In this document: one piece after another, positions 23,163 to 35,207 of the stretch
Layout of the letters: every line of letters begins with the position of its first letter
Position numbering within the stretch: position 1 is the first letter of the stretch
NCBI RefSeq assembly: GCF_011075055.1
Contig: NC_058150.1
Coordinates: forward strand, 14,289,408-14,353,407
Direction of reading: 5' to 3'
From: Mangifera indica
Taxonomy: Eukaryota; Streptophyta; Magnoliopsida; Sapindales; Anacardiaceae
Length of the DNA stretch: 64,000 bases
Program-made: the position numbers and the translations under genes
Notes under the pieces: model-generated
What the model was told of the DNA's origin: nothing
What the model saw: the letters and a program-made list of their open reading frames with translations, nothing else
Database searches by the model: none

Positions 23163-25430
23163 TGTAACATCCCTCTCCAGATATATACCCTTATATGAAA
23201 TATGATTCGAAAAGACTATTAGCTCTCCTACATGCCCTGTTATATACCTTTACTTATAAGACATCCAAAAAAATACGTGAGTGAATACACTTAGTATATT
23301 GGCGACCTTTCAACACCTAAAATATTATGTAAAGTTGATAAACCTAGTGTTCCATTTGTGAATTTGGATATGGTCACAACTCGACACCCTCATGCCTTAA
23401 CATAGGCCACCCACAAAGGTTACTAAAGCCTAAGTTGAAATTTGCATATTTGATGTCCTAGTAAAAGCATAAAATACTTTATATGTCACTATCTATTGTG
23501 CCTTGTGCACATGTCATATGTCATGTTAGGCTAGCTAACTAGGACACCTTGGTCACATGAAAAGATCTAGTAGCAGTCCCTCCCTTACCATATACGTTAG
23601 TCATGAAATTATTATCTAAACCATCTTAGGATAACCTCTACCACAAGTAGACACCCTCATGCCTTGACATAGGCCACCCACAAAGGTTACTAAGGCCTAA
23701 GTTGAAATCTGCATATCTGATGTCTTAGTAAAAGCATAAAATACTTTATATGTCACTATCTATTGTGCCTTGTGCACATGTCATATGCCCTGTTAGGCTA
23801 GCTAACTAAGACACCCTAGTCACATGAAAAGATCTAGTAGCAGTCCCTCTCTTACCATATACGTTAGTCATGAAACTACTATCTAAACCATCTTAGGATA
23901 ACCTCTACCACAAGTATATATGTGATGCATCTTGTTGACCATGTTAGAAAATATATGAAAACCATAATCCCTTACCATATACACTTAAACTGAACTGAAC
24001 TGAATTGAATGGCTAATATGTCTTAGCACTAAGTACATGATGCATCTCTTAGGTATCCAACGCTATCACTTTCACGTATATCGTCACTTTCGCATATAAT
24101 TGGTGGTTATCTAATTATATACCACTTTCCTTATCTTTTCTGATTTTCAATCAAGATCTGACTCAATCGGGATCTTGTGTTATCTTTTGCATTGTCAATC
24201 ACTCTTTCTAATTCTAACTATCTTGTCTTTCTTACTAAAGTTTTTTATTCTTTTCTTTTTCTTCTTCTTCTTCCCCTTTTTGGCACTTGAACTAGCGGTA
24301 AAATAGTATTTTACTATTTACACGAGTGTGTGTCTAAGGTGCACCCATGTGTTTCTCTAATTAAATACGACATCTACTTTTGGTAAGTCACACTCGAGCA
24401 TGTGTCTCATACCACACGGTTGTCTATGCCTTTCCTCAAAATGAGCAAGTGAAAATTGTGAAATTTTCTATTATATTTGAAGGATACACGGGCGTGCAAA
24501 ATACCATACATGGCCATATGTCATGATCTAGAGATCACAAAGTCTACGAGTTATATGTTTTATCTAACTATCTTTTAGTTATCAATGTATAAACTATGTT
24601 TTCTCTAACTATTTTTTAGTTATCAATGTATAAACTAGCTCCAAAACATATTTTTGATCTTCCCAACTCAATTTAGAGTACTTATAACCATATTAATATA
24701 CATAACGTGAATTATTCCAACCATCATCACCATTAACCTATTGTGTTAGTCTAAATTTCAGATTTTTAGAACCCCAATCAAGGATCCACCACAAATAACA
24801 TATATGCATAATTAGTAAAACATTCAAAGGCATGAAATCACTTAGGTTAGCAAGCCATAATACTCACATTTATTCATCAATCCCTTTGATCACATATATA
24901 TACATATAATATTGAATAACTATGTAACTAACAAATATCTCTCATTCATAAGCATCACAATGGACTCAACATCTCAATCAATCATTAAATAAGATGGATT
25001 CTTATGACAATGAGCCAAAAAGCCATCCTATTTACTTGATTTACAACATACAAGCTATCTTTGCATGGCTACAAGAAATTCTCACAATCAACAACTTTCT
25101 TTAGTGACCAAGAACCTCTCTTTTGTCTCTTTTTTTTTTTTTTGTTTGTGCAGTTAGAGTGTGAAAAGAATAATGAAAAAAAATAGATTTCACTTCTTTT
25201 ATTTTGCCTTCTTGACATAACATACAAACGTATGTCTTGTCACACTACTATGGAAATCCTTCAATTTTAGTACGATTTTGATCTTATCTCAAAGTCAAAT
25301 TTTGCTAATAATACACAACTATGTATACCCCTACACACGAGCATATATCACTTTGAAAAACATTAATTAACTCAATTAAAAGTAAAAAAAAAAGATTATA
25401 ATGCCTTTAGGCTTACCTGTGGATGTTACA
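23163..25430. mobile_element. Solo LTR, about 2.27 kb, inserted in the copia pol gene
   Basis: Begins TGTAACATCC and ends GGATGTTACA, a perfect 10-bp inverted terminus of the TG...CA type common in plant Gypsy-class LTRs. Flanks are CATGA (23158-23162) and CAAGA (25431-25435), a 5-bp target-site duplication with one mismatch. Removing the insertion with one flank copy restores the copia frame across HMT. There are no coding domains inside, so this is a single LTR left by recombination. Contains a 267-bp tandem duplication. Confidence 0.75.
23383..23916. repeat. 267-bp tandem duplication inside the solo LTR
   Basis: GACACCCTCATGCCTTRACA begins copy 1 at 23383 and copy 2 at 23650. Both end CTCTACCACAAGTA, and they differ at only a handful of bases. 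This is the youngest tandem duplication in the window. Confidence 0.9.
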
Positions 25431-25479
25431 CAAGACATCTAACGCTTTCATCTTATCCTCTCCTTAACCTCACACTAGT

Positions 25480-26577
25480 ATGTCTCTTGTAATTGTTGGA
25501 AATGGTCTATCTAAATCTTCTTATTCTTTGGTTCTCTTATCTTATATGTTGTGTGTCTCATTGTTACATAAAAATTTGTTGTTCATAAATAAATTCACCT
25601 CTAACACTAATTTTGTTTGTCTTCTTGACTCATCTGATTTTGTGATTAAGGATAAACAAATAAGACAAATTCCTTTCTCTAGTCACAATAGTAATAGTCT
25701 CTATCAATTGACTCTTCCCGTCATTGTAGTCTATTCATCTGTTTGTGTCTCATCTAATGTTTGGCATCGTTGTCTAGGTTATCCATCCTCTGCAATGCTT
25801 AAGGTTGTACTTACTAATAGGCATTGTCTACATCCTTTATCTATCTGTCAAGTATGTCCACTTAGTAAAAACCATTGACTCCTTTTTATCTAACAGACTT
25901 ACACTACTTGAAGCCTCTCTCGAGCTTCTTCACCTTGATGTATATAGTCTTGTTCATGTTCTATTATTTCTTATTTTAGATATTATTTGTCGATTATTGA
26001 TGATTTTAGTTTGTATACATGGGTATACCTTATAAATAGAAAATTTGATGTTATTGTTGTCTTTGTTAAATTTAAATTAATAATAGAAAAACTTCTCTCC
26101 TATTCTATTCAAATTATCCATTCTGATAGTGATGGTGAATTTAATAATAAAATATTTCGTTCTTTTCTTGAGTCACATGGTATTACATATCAAATGTCTT
26201 GTCCAAACACTCTTGTTCAAAATGATATTGTAAAGAGGAAACATCATGGCATAAAGGAAAATGGACTTTGTCTTTTATTACAAGCTAACTACCCCCTACC
26301 CTTCGGGTGGCGGCATTTTCTACTGTTGCATTTTTAATTAGCACACCATTGCTCAAGAATAGGAGTCCCTTTGAAGCTCTTTTTAAGTGTTCCTGTTTCA
26401 CAAGCTTTTGGTTGTGTTTGCCACCCTTTCTTTAGTTTTACTGCTATACATAAATTGACACCTCGATCTATTCTTTGTTTTTTTTTCTTGGGGTATGATG
26501 TTTCACATCATAGGTATTGTTGTCTCTATGTGCCCACTGGTCGTGTCTACATCTCTTATCATGTGATGTTTCATTAA
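25480..26577 (+). pseudogene. Copia pol, GAG-pre-integrase and integrase part
   Basis: Pieces in different frames: VWHRCLGYPSSAMLK...CQVCPLSKNH (GAG-pre-integrase with its His/Cys zinc-binding set, 25480-25878), IIDDFSLYTWVYLI (integrase core with catalytic Asp, 25987 on), IIHSDSDGEFNNKIF and GITYQMSCPNTLVQN (second Asp region), then GCVCHPF...FFLGYDVSHHRYCCL (C-terminal integrase segment). Frameshifts and stops separate them. Confidence 0.8.
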
Positions 26578-26779
26578 ACCATCTTTCTTAGATATATTGT
26601 TTCTTCATCCTCGAAGCCTCATTCAAGTTTTCTTATTGTTAGTTCCTTTTACGGTTGTTCAAATCTCCAATATGAGAGGCCCACATCTATCTAGTTTATC
26701 TGTTATGCCATCATATACAGTCTAACAACAATTCTTTACCACTACTAAAGTCTACTAGTTCTTCCAATTCATCCTTAGT

Positions 26780-27950
26780 TGCTCATGTCACTTTAGAGAC
26801 ATCTATATCTAATAGATCTAAAACACCACTTCCAAGCCTAAGTTTTGAAGAATCAATGAAATTATGACTTTTTCTCCTCATATCTTTCTTTAGGCTCTTA
26901 CTATCAAAACATTTAATCTTGCCTTCCATGAGCTCATCACCCTCAAATAAGCTTAATCCTTTCCACATTAGCATCAGGCGATGAGTGAGGAATATGATGT
27001 TCTTATGAGAAACAACACTTTGGTTCTTATTTTGCCATCTACTCAATAGAATTTGGTCAATTGTCATTAGGTTTAAAAGGGCAAACGTCACGCTGATAAG
27101 TCTGTTAAGTGGTATAAGGCTCATTTGGTTGCAAGGGTTTTCATTAGTAAGCTAGTGTGGTTTTTGCTAAAATATTTAATCTTGTTGTCAAGCTTACTAC
27201 TATTTGTACAATTCTTGCTCTTACCACCATGTTTGACTAGCCATTATGTTAGCTTGATGTTAAGAATATCTTTCTTTAAGAGTATCTCACTAGAGAAGTA
27301 TTCATAAAGCAACCTCTCGGTTTCATCGACCTTGGCTACCATCTTATGTTTTTTGCCTTATTAAGGTTATATATGGCCCTTAACAGACACCTCAAACATG
27401 ATATCATTAGTTGTACTCATTTTTACTATAGGTTTATTAATAGTCAATCTGATCCCTTACTATTCATTCATCGTACCTATACTTCAGTTATGATTTTGTT
27501 TATTTATGTGAATGATTTGGTTGTTACTGGTTCTAGTTCATTGGTTATTATAAATTGTATTACTACCTTATGTTCTGCCTTTGTTTGTCAGGATTTAGGT
27601 ACCCTCAGCTTCTTCCTTAGTATGGAAGTTGTTCAACAATCCACCATTTTGCATATATCTCAACGTTACTACATGGTAGATCTGCATAGATGTTTCCAAC
27701 TTGACTTTTGCATTCCTTATGCTACCTCATTTGCTGGTTCCAAGGCATTACCATATATTCATAATGTCTCATTTTTGAACGTTACACTATATCATAGCAT
27801 GGTTGGAGGTCTTCAATATCTTACTCTCACTCAATCTAATATCATATTTGTTGTCAATTAGGTCATTCAACGATTATCTGCACTTACTCACAAAGACATA
27901 TGGACAATCAAGAGCATTTTTTCGTGTCTAAAGGGCACTCCGTTTCATGG
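26780..27950 (+). pseudogene. Copia reverse transcriptase relic
   Basis: Plus-strand fragments include KRHADKSVKWYKAHLVA-like wording near 27085-27130, then LDVKNIFL and QPLGFIDLG near 27255-27340, and ILFIYVNDLVVTGSS at 27482-27540. The catalytic YVDD box of copia reads YVND, a loss of the first Asp. QDLGTLSFFLSMEV and YHSMVGGLQYLTLTQSNI follow as in copia. The stretch ends in SIFSCLKGTPFHGLTF without the RNase H domain. The 113-aa minus-strand ORF at 26783-27124 is a shadow. Confidence 0.8.
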
Positions 27951-27999
27951 CCTTACATTTCATTATGACTCTAGTCTTTATCTCCTTATGATTCATATT

Positions 28000-28130
28000 T
28001 GATCTAATTATGATTAATTTGGTTTGATCTGATTCTGATTTGATATTGTTATGATTTGGTGTATACTATAAATTGTACAACTTTTAGTCAATAATGTTAT
28101 TCAGTTTATAACACATTTCTTAGTTCTTCA
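28000..28130 (+). repeat. 3' LTR of copia element
   Basis: Starts TGATCTAATTATGATTAATT and ends TTAGTTCTTCA. It shares the TTGGTTTGATCTGATTCTGA and ATAAATTGTACAACTTTTAG blocks with the 5' LTR. Divergence from the 5' LTR is clearly visible, so the insertion is old. Confidence 0.65.
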
Positions 28131-28702
28131 ATAACTAGGTCATTATATTCAAGCTTGATAGATTTGTTTCGGTTGTGGTAGCACTGGCAATCTAGCAAGG
28201 AGCTTTAAAGAAGATGGAGTCAAAAACATAAAACTAACAAATGCAGTGTTCACAAGGTCAGATAACGGAGTTTGAATCAAGTCATGAGTAAGACCCAGCA
28301 CTAGTTTCGTGAGAAATGTTGTGTTTGAAAATATCATAATGAGCAAAGTGAAGAACCCCATTATAATTGATCAAAACTACTACCTTCACACACTAAGATG
28401 CCCTTATCAGGTGGCCAAATAAATGCAACTTCAATACGTTATTTCAATATTTTTAAGGAATATTTTTATGTATTCCAAATTGTAAACAAAAAACTTACTA
28501 GTTGATTATAGATGTGTACATTTTTTTTTGGAATATGTGTTTTGCTTTATAATATTTCATGAAGATTCTTTGAGTTTTATCTACCCTTTCAATTACTGCA
28601 AGATCAATTTTCAAATCCAGGCAAACTAGCTAAGTATTGTCCCCTTTTGGATTAAGATAACACAATATTGGTTTTTGAACTTCACATAAGACTTTTTCAT
28701 CT

Positions 28703-28961
28703 AGAGGTGGATCCAAGACAAGCCAGTTTGATGAAATCAAGCTAGAAGTTCAAGTCAAGTAAGTCCTCAAAAATTCATCAACATGATTCATTTTCATTAG
28801 CAACTTTTTCATCTCCAATTATTCTTCTTCTTCATCTTTGATGACCTTTCTTTTTATTCTCTAGCGTTTTTCAATGACTCATTGTCAACTTAAACAGGAC
28901 GTTCTAGATTTGAGTTTAAGCTAAACTCTACTCAAGCTCAACACAACTCAAGTCCACCTTA
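28703..28961 (+). repeat. Family A MITE-like element
   Basis: Starts AGAGGTGGATCCAAGACAAG and ends AACTCAAGTCCACCTTA, with a TTCTTCTTCATC middle. The counterpart of the copy near 18161 in the other duplicate. Confidence 0.5.
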
Positions 28962-29051
28962 CTATCATCCAAAATGCATTAGACCTAAACCTTATAAATT
29001 AATTCGGATGCTCATTCACTAATCATATCATGTAACATTAGTTGTGGTAAC

Positions 29052-29204
29052 AAAACTATGTATACACACTTTTTATACATAATTTAGATACACAGATAAT
29101 GTGTCATCATATGATTTGATGATTTTAAATTAAAGATAAAATAATACTCAATTAAATGATGATACATCATCTATATATCAAAAATGTGTTTACATAACAT
29201 TACT
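29052..29204. repeat. MITE, family B
   Basis: AAAACTATGTATACACACTT at the left mirrors the right end (AAAAATGTGTTTACATAACA). The core ATGATTTTAAATTAAAGATA then AAATAATACTCAATTAAATG matches the copies at 49786 and 60784. Absent from the sister duplicate, so it inserted after the duplication. Confidence 0.6.
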
Positions 29205-31021
29205 CATTAATTTTCGTAATGCATGAAATTGAACTAGCAATAACAAAAGTTGTTGTCTTAGCCAAATGTATTAGAGAATAAATGGAATCAATAAAGAAAA
29301 TTAATAAAAAATCATATAGTAAAAGGGAAAGTATGTTTGATTAATCTTTGTTCACCCAAAACAGGATTACATTTCGATATTGCCTTACCTCTCATATTAA
29401 ATGTATTTACCAATGAATTCTTATATTATTTAGACAAAAGAATAATGTATTTGTGTAGGATTCTTGTCCCTAAGGAAAATCTTTCTAGGATTCGTACTCC
29501 TACTAAGACAAACCCAACTAGGATTCATATTGTTAAAAGAATTCATAGAGTAGAGTTAAGCTTAAACCACTTAGGATCCTGAGGTAACCGGGGAGCAAGC
29601 CCTCTGCCCATTGAAGAAGCAGTGGGACGTGTATGTGTCTGTATCATATCTTATGGATGACGTGGTCGCCAAATCCAATTGCAAAGGATGTCAGTCTCAC
29701 GTTTCATGGTTGATAGCAGCTAGCTGGCAGTTTGTGAGCTTTCTCATAGGAAGTTTCATAACTTATGCTTTGTTCATAAGCGGATAATATAAATTGACAT
29801 TATTTGTGTTTGTTTTTACTAATTAATCTTACTGTAATCAAAGAGATTAGGTGATAGTCAAAGAATTTCTGATAAAGAAATCTTGAACAAAACAAGAGTC
29901 AACCTCTCATGAGCCATCCATAAATTAAGGTGAAAGATTTTACAGAGGACAATGTTCTTTTACATGATTCTTAACCAATCAAGAGATGCTGCTTCAACGA
30001 AAATTAATCTTGCATAATTTATAAATTCCACTATTGCCATCTGAATATCAAGGTTCTCACATTTAGAATTTAGCTACATATATAATTCAAAGAATCCCTA
30101 AAGGAAAAAGGTATAGCACAGTTAAAAAAAAAAATTAGGTTGCCTAGTGAAGTTTCAAACATTCCCTGATAGGTCAGGCTGGATTTAATCTTAGATTTTC
30201 GAGTTCGAATCAAATAAGCTAAGTTTGAGTTAAGTATTAGACTGTTCTAATAGACGAGGAGAGTTTGAGTAAATCCAAACATTTAAGTTTGTGTCAATTC
30301 CAATTGAATCCAAAATTAAATTACTATCAAACTAAGTTAGAGTTTCAACTCATCAATCTCAAACTATTTCTTTTGAATTCAAGCTGCTAAGTTCAAAGAA
30401 TCCTTTAAAGAAAAAGATATAGGACACAAAAAATTAAGTTGTAAAATGAAGTTTCAAACATTTCATGATGGGTAGGGGTAGATTTGATCCCACCTTTGGC
30501 ATTTAAATTGGATGAGCTAAGTTCGAGTTTAAGTACTACACCATTTTCGTAAACAAGCAGAGTATAAGGAAATCCAAACATTCAAGTTTGTGTTAGTCTA
30601 TATTGAATTCAAAATTAAATTATTATCAAGTTAAGTTCGAAATTCAATTTGTCAATTTCAAACTGATTTTTTTATATTCAAATTGTTTTTAAATAGGATA
30701 ATATTTGAATTCAGTCAGGATCGAATCCAACTATACTGGTAGGAGGAGTTTTTATTCTTTATTAAGGGTGATGATCTCGAAGTAGATAAAATAAACCTAA
30801 ATTAGTAATAATTACTTGCACACGATTCTTTTAATCGCATGTCTTATATGTCTAGCTTTACCTTAGGCTAAACTTTCAATTATCTCATGTTACCAAAGGA
30901 AGTAAGAAATATCTGCGTTTTCTGTACACACTTCTTTTATCACATGTAAGTGGCAAGCTTTAATGTTTTTACTTTCAAATTAGACATGCTACTTAGATAC
31001 TTTTTTAATAGTTATTTGATT

Positions 31022-31315
31022 AGTGGTGGATCCGATTCGAATTGGTTCAAATCGAATCTATGGCTTATCTCAAACAAGTCGATTTCGAATTGAAACCTTA
31101 ATTCGATAGCTTAGTGCGAGACCAACTTATTTTTTCATCCAATAATATTGTTTATCAAGTCAACAAAATTGTTCACCTTCCAACAATATTGTTCACCTTA
31201 CTAGTAGCTCTTGAGTAATATTATATACCAGTTCGAACGAATTTGAATTTGAGCTCGAACTGGAAATACTGACTTTGATTTGAGCTTGAACCAGATTGGG
31301 TGGATTCCATCCTTT
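31022..31315 (+). repeat. Family A element in the promoter of PG pseudogene 2
   Basis: AGTGGTGGATCCGATTCG at the left and a TGGATTCCATCC-type right end. Shared with 20376-20648 by duplication. Confidence 0.45.
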
Positions 31316-31479
31316 TATTTGATTACAAACAGTAGAAAATATCTTGTATCACAAATAGTCCTACATTAATTTTCAGCATGAATACACCTAACTGTCTCTT
31401 CTTTGTTTCATCCAACTGCTTCAAATTAGTCTACAACTTGATTGTGTCATATTCTCTAGCTTTTATTGTCTCTATTTCC

Positions 31480-32441
31480 ATGGCAACCAAGCCTATTGTT
31501 TCCTCTATAATCTTTCTCATTATTACATTCCTTGACAATCAGCGACTGCAGCATACAATGTGGTAACCTATGGTGCAAAACCAGACCGCAAAACAGACTC
31601 AACTCGGTCTTTTCTCAAGGCGCGGGCTGCTACTTGTGGCTCAGCTTAGGCCTCGACATTTTATATCCCAAGAGGAAGGTTCTTGGTTAAGGCAATGGAG
31701 TTTAGAGGGCCATGCAAGAATAGAATTACAGTTCAAATAGATGGCACGATTATAGCTCCTAGTAATTACCGTGCACTTGGAAACTCCAAGCACTGGATTT
31801 TGTTCGGAAAAGTTGATAATCTTGCTGTCATTGGTGTCAATCTTGTTGCAAAGGGTGCTGGGTTCTGGGATTGCTCGAAATTCAGAAAGAGCTGCCCAGT
31901 TGAAGTTAGGATAAGTTTTACAAACAATGTTATATGTACTTATTTTTTAATACATAAATAAATATATATATGATGAGTTATTAAATTATTGGATATTACT
32001 TAATCTTTAATTTAAAATCATCCAATCACCTGATAATGTATACTCATTCATATACTAGGTACACATAATTTTATTAAGCTTGACAGGAGTCTCTCTTGAA
32101 TTGAGGTTTTGCTTGTTAACAAGCTAAAACTTTTTCTCTGGGTGATTGCAATCGATAACATTCAATTGAGCAAAAAAAAATCCAGATTAATGGCTTGACA
32201 TCAATCAATAGTCTGGCAACTCACCTTGTAATCAATAGTTGCAACAATGTGATAGTCCGAAATGTGAAGCTTATTGCTCCTGATTAAAGCCCTAACACAG
32301 ATGGCATCCATGTTCAATCCTCCACCGGCTTTGTGATCACCGGTAGCATTCTTCAAACTGGAGATGATTGTATATCAATTGGTCCTGGCACTAGGAACTT
32401 GCTCATGAACAACGTCAAATGTGGCCCAGGCATGGTATAAG
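31480..32441 (+). pseudogene. Polygalacturonase pseudogene 2, exons 1-2 only
   Basis: Sister of the pseudogene at 20817 (MATKPIVSSIIFL start shared). Exon 1 spans 31480-31910 and exon 2 32152-32441. Lesions: the TATA box reads CATGAATA (31377-31384); one base is lost in the signal-peptide region near 31537, a frameshift; CAG to TAG at 31647-31649; donor GT to AT after 31910; acceptor AG to AA at 32150-32151; TGG to TGA early in exon 2 near 32168; a stop just before the NTDGIH motif; one base lost in the GPGHGI motif near 32430. NTDGIH and GDDC are still readable. Exons 3 and 4 are not found downstream. It retains the part of exons 1 and 2 that pseudogene 1 lost, so the two decayed separately. 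Confidence 0.9.
31927..32076. repeat. MITE, family B, in intron 1 of PG pseudogene 2
   Basis: TGTACTTATTTTTTAATACA on the left is answered by ACTAGGTACACATAATTTTA on the right, with the core ATTACTTAATCTTTAATTTA (reverse of the family core). No counterpart in the sister pseudogene. Confidence 0.5.
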
Positions 32442-32587
32442 GTAATTGTGTATTATTTTGATAATCTATATTTTGATTATTTTATCAAAATTATTTTAAA
32501 TTTTATTTTCAAGTTAACATGACAGAATAATCAAGACATGTAAAATTCTCATCCCTTCACCTAGAGAAACTCTAGCTATCTTCTCAA

Positions 32588-32628
<41 letters not shown>

Positions 32629-34482
32629 ACAAATTCGAATTGAGTTAAATCTAAATAAAGGTTAATTTCATCTTGGCTTGAATTTTGAATAACCAACTCA
32701 AGACTGATTTCACCTCAATCAATTGATAAAGAGTTTGTTGAAAAGCCGCAGGAAAACTGCCAAAAAAGAAGAATTAAAGTCATTGAAGATGAAGTAGAAG
32801 AATCAACAAAGAATATGAAAACTTTTCGAAGAAGATAAATTAATCAACAAATATCCGACCATTTGCTATGATCAAGCTATGGCTATACTATACCTATTCG
32901 AACTCGACTCAGTCAAACAGAAAGTAGAATCCAACCATATATACAAAATCAAGAAGCTGCAGCAAATAGATTTAGGAAAGAATATAATTGTATAGTTGTA
33001 TGACAATGTAGCCCATGTTGCTCCGCAATTTCTGTACATGTGGCTCATGATTCAAACAACTGTGTGAGTCTCTTTGTTGTTGTTGTCGTCTCTCCTCTGC
33101 CGAGAAGAGAGACAGCAGAAGGGAGGAAAAAAGGTGAAGATCATGGACAGAGAGGAAAGAAAAAAAACCCTAAAGAGGGGTGGGGTGTGGAGAGTAACTT
33201 TTTAAAATTAGAAAAGTTAAGGTTAAGGTAAAATTATTAATTTTTAAAATCTATGAAAAAATAAGATAAAATTATTTTTTTTAATATTACTGAAAAAATA
33301 ACTGTTTTACTCTTAACTCTAACAAAAAATTCTAACACAAGTTATATGATAGATGAGTATTTAAATTTTGAAACATTGTGGGTAAATGTTTGAGAATAGA
33401 CCACACCTTGGGTGGGAATAAGTCTTTTGACCATTTATTTATGCATGAATTAACTTATTCTCCTAAGTCCTATGTATTATATTTGTTTTAGCTATAAAAT
33501 TTAAAAAAAACAAAAGAAGAAGAAAATAAGTGTTTTTTTTTTTCGATGACGATAAATAAAAATGAATTTAAGAATGATTTCTTATGAATTTACATATACA
33601 TTAGTTTTCAAAAGGCTATCAATACCTGTTAAAAATAATTCTAAGGGTAGAATCTATCATAACAAATACAAGATTGATAAATAAAAGCCACTAAATTAAT
33701 TTTTGTTTTAAAAGGAATAAGAAGAGTAGAGAACCAAGAGAAATTAAAACATCAGACTTTTAATTTCAATATAGTTAAATAAAATAATAAGTAGCACTGA
33801 TAGGGGTTAGATTTGAGTTGAGCTTATTCATTTTTTATTGTTAACTCAACTCAAACAAACATCTAATGAGCTCAAGCCTAAAGAATTTTATTATTAAGTT
33901 TGAGTTCAAGTTTAGAGAGTATTCTACTAGTAAAGTTTGCAAACCAAAAAAATTTGAACGGGTTCAAATTATGTCAATTGATCATTACTTGTTACAATAA
34001 CATGTTTTGGTTTATTTTGGTTTATTTTGGTTTGATTATATTATCAATCCAAACTTTACTCAATACTATAAATGAATTTGAGTTTAACTTCTTTCAAGTC
34101 AAGCCGTGTCTCGACTCGTTGTGTTTAATCTTATTTGCACAATATTCTGAGTCGGGATCATAGATGAATAAGTCAATGATTGTATAATTTCCTTATATAC
34201 ATAGATGAACAAGACAACTCTTACTAATGAAAATTAAAGTGCAAATTTTAAGCTCATAATATCCGTAGAATTGTTCGTATAAGGAATGAAATCATCCTTA
34301 AATAATGTCTTGATTATACAATGTATTCTAATGGTAATTATACTGATTAATTTTGGCAATACATGCAATAAACTGGTAATTAAAATTTTCCAAGATACAT
34401 AAAAATATCATTTATTGGTTTATCTAATTGTTTTCATATAATTCAAAATCATTATTTATCCAAATTTCTCACTAAACTCTTC
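32442..34482. other. Intergenic, no gene seen; holds a MULE-type terminus
   Basis: Contains (TA)n then (GA)n at about 32588-32628, family A-like wording at about 32630-32950 and 33790-34160, and a MULE-like terminus at 33220-33432. The 63-aa ORF at 33040 (Lys/Glu/Gly-rich) and the 87-aa ORF at 33900 have no recognisable features. Confidence 0.55.
33220..33432 (+). mobile_element. MULE-like terminal fragment
   Basis: Ends CTTGGGTGGGAATAAGTCTTTTGACC, close to the terminus CTTGGGAAATAGTCCTTTGGCC at 49507-49528. The preceding ACTCTTAACTCTAACAAAAA resembles CCCTTGATTCTAACTGAGAT of the second site. No matching opposite end was found nearby, so this is a truncated or solo end. Confidence 0.4.
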
Positions 34483-34489
34483 TATAAAT
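34483..34489 (+). promoter_or_regulatory. TATA box of the last PG gene
   Basis: TATAAAT lies 60 bases upstream of the ATG at 34543, with a pyrimidine-rich TTCTCTTCCATTCACAC leader after it. Confidence 0.55.
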
Positions 34490-34542
34490 TCTCTTCCATT
34501 CACACAATCATATTCATTATTTCATTACCAAAAACATTAATC

Positions 34543-35155
34543 ATGGCAGCTTCCTCTTCATCCTCCATACTCTTCCTCACAATGATCATCTTCCTATTTC
34601 AATTATCAAATGCAGCATACAGCGTGGATGTAATGAGTTACGGTGCGAAACCGGACGGTAAGACTGACTCGACACAGGCATTTCTCGAGGCATGGTCATG
34701 GGCATGCAAGTCAGCAAATCCGGCGATGATCTACATCCCGGAAGGGACATTTTTTATAGGGGCAGCGGTGTTTGAGGGTCCATGCACAAGCAGAATAGGG
34801 TTCAAAATTGATGGAACCATAATGGCTCCATCAAACTATTGGAAACTTGGGGATTCAGGCCACTGGATTTTGTTCAGTAAAGTGTCTGGAATTTCAATCC
34901 AGGGTGGGATCATTGATGCAAAAGGGTCTGACTTTTGGGAATGCCGCAGAGGTGGACAAAATTGCCCTGCCGGTGCTAGGGTATGTTACTAAATCACTAA
35001 CTTAAGCCAAATTTATTTGAAAATTAATAATATTTTATAAGTGCTATGTTTTTTATTGAAGAAAATGGCTTCATAAAAGAATCTATAGAAAACTTTGAAA
35101 ATTATTAATTTTAGTATTTTTACATGTTCTCTTAAGATATTTATGTCTCTAATAC

Positions 35156-35207
<52 letters not shown>

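Larger units (their letters stand above)
21960..28130 (+). mobile_element. Ty1/copia LTR retrotransposon, decayed
   Basis: Order of remnants: 5' LTR, tRNA-Met primer site, gag (UBN2-type at 22559-22930), a zinc-knuckle relic near 22990 (CQICDQHEHFAHVVH), start of pol at 23110-23162 (DSKATLHM), solo-LTR insertion, GAG-pre-integrase (25480-25878), integrase core (25987-26337), integrase C-terminal part (26371-26577), reverse transcriptase (about 27125-27861) and a 3' LTR (28000-28130). The integrase-before-RT order is diagnostic of copia. Pol is broken by many stops and frameshifts. RNase H is almost wholly missing: the reading stops soon after the RT thumb region. The element sits in intron 2 of PG pseudogene 1. 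I found no clean target-site duplication. Confidence 0.9.
20817..28410 (+). pseudogene. Polygalacturonase pseudogene 1, split by a copia element
   Basis: Exon 1 starts at 20817 with a good signal peptide and AYNVVTYGAKPEGKADSTQ. It breaks at a TAG after 73 codons (21036-21038), where the sister copy has GAG, and the rest of exon 1 is largely deleted. Exon 2 (21271-21383) is only 113 nt instead of 290: 177 nt (59 codons, in frame) are missing, taking out NTDGIH and GDDC. A tandem duplication repeats the exon 2 tail ([14 protein letters not shown]) at about 21621-21680. A Ty1/copia element occupies 21960-28130 in intron 2. Exon 3 (28182-28410) keeps its exact 229-nt length but has a stop in place of the Arg of RIK and a second stop five codons later. 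Exon 4 is gone: the 3' UTR (TTGTAAACAAAAAAC) resumes near 28480. No functional product is expected. Confidence 0.9.
28480..31370 (+). repeat. Segmental duplication, copy 2
   Basis: Same block order as 17938-20700, offset by about 10.55 kb at the left end and 10.66 kb at the right end. Differences include a family B MITE at 29052-29204, with no counterpart in copy 1, and loss of the TG/CA microsatellite. The internal GAATCCC-led duplication is present too (about 30092 and 30398). No gene is seen; the 81-aa ORF at 29337-29582 is unsupported. Confidence 0.8.

Noticed and set aside
23163..25430. Possible gene or full retrotransposon between copia gag and pol
   Set aside because: No coding domain on either strand; ends, TSD and the restored copia frame all fit a solo LTR.
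33040..33231. 63-aa Lys/Gly-rich ORF
   Set aside because: A purine-rich stretch read through; borders a MULE-like terminus and has no recognisable family.
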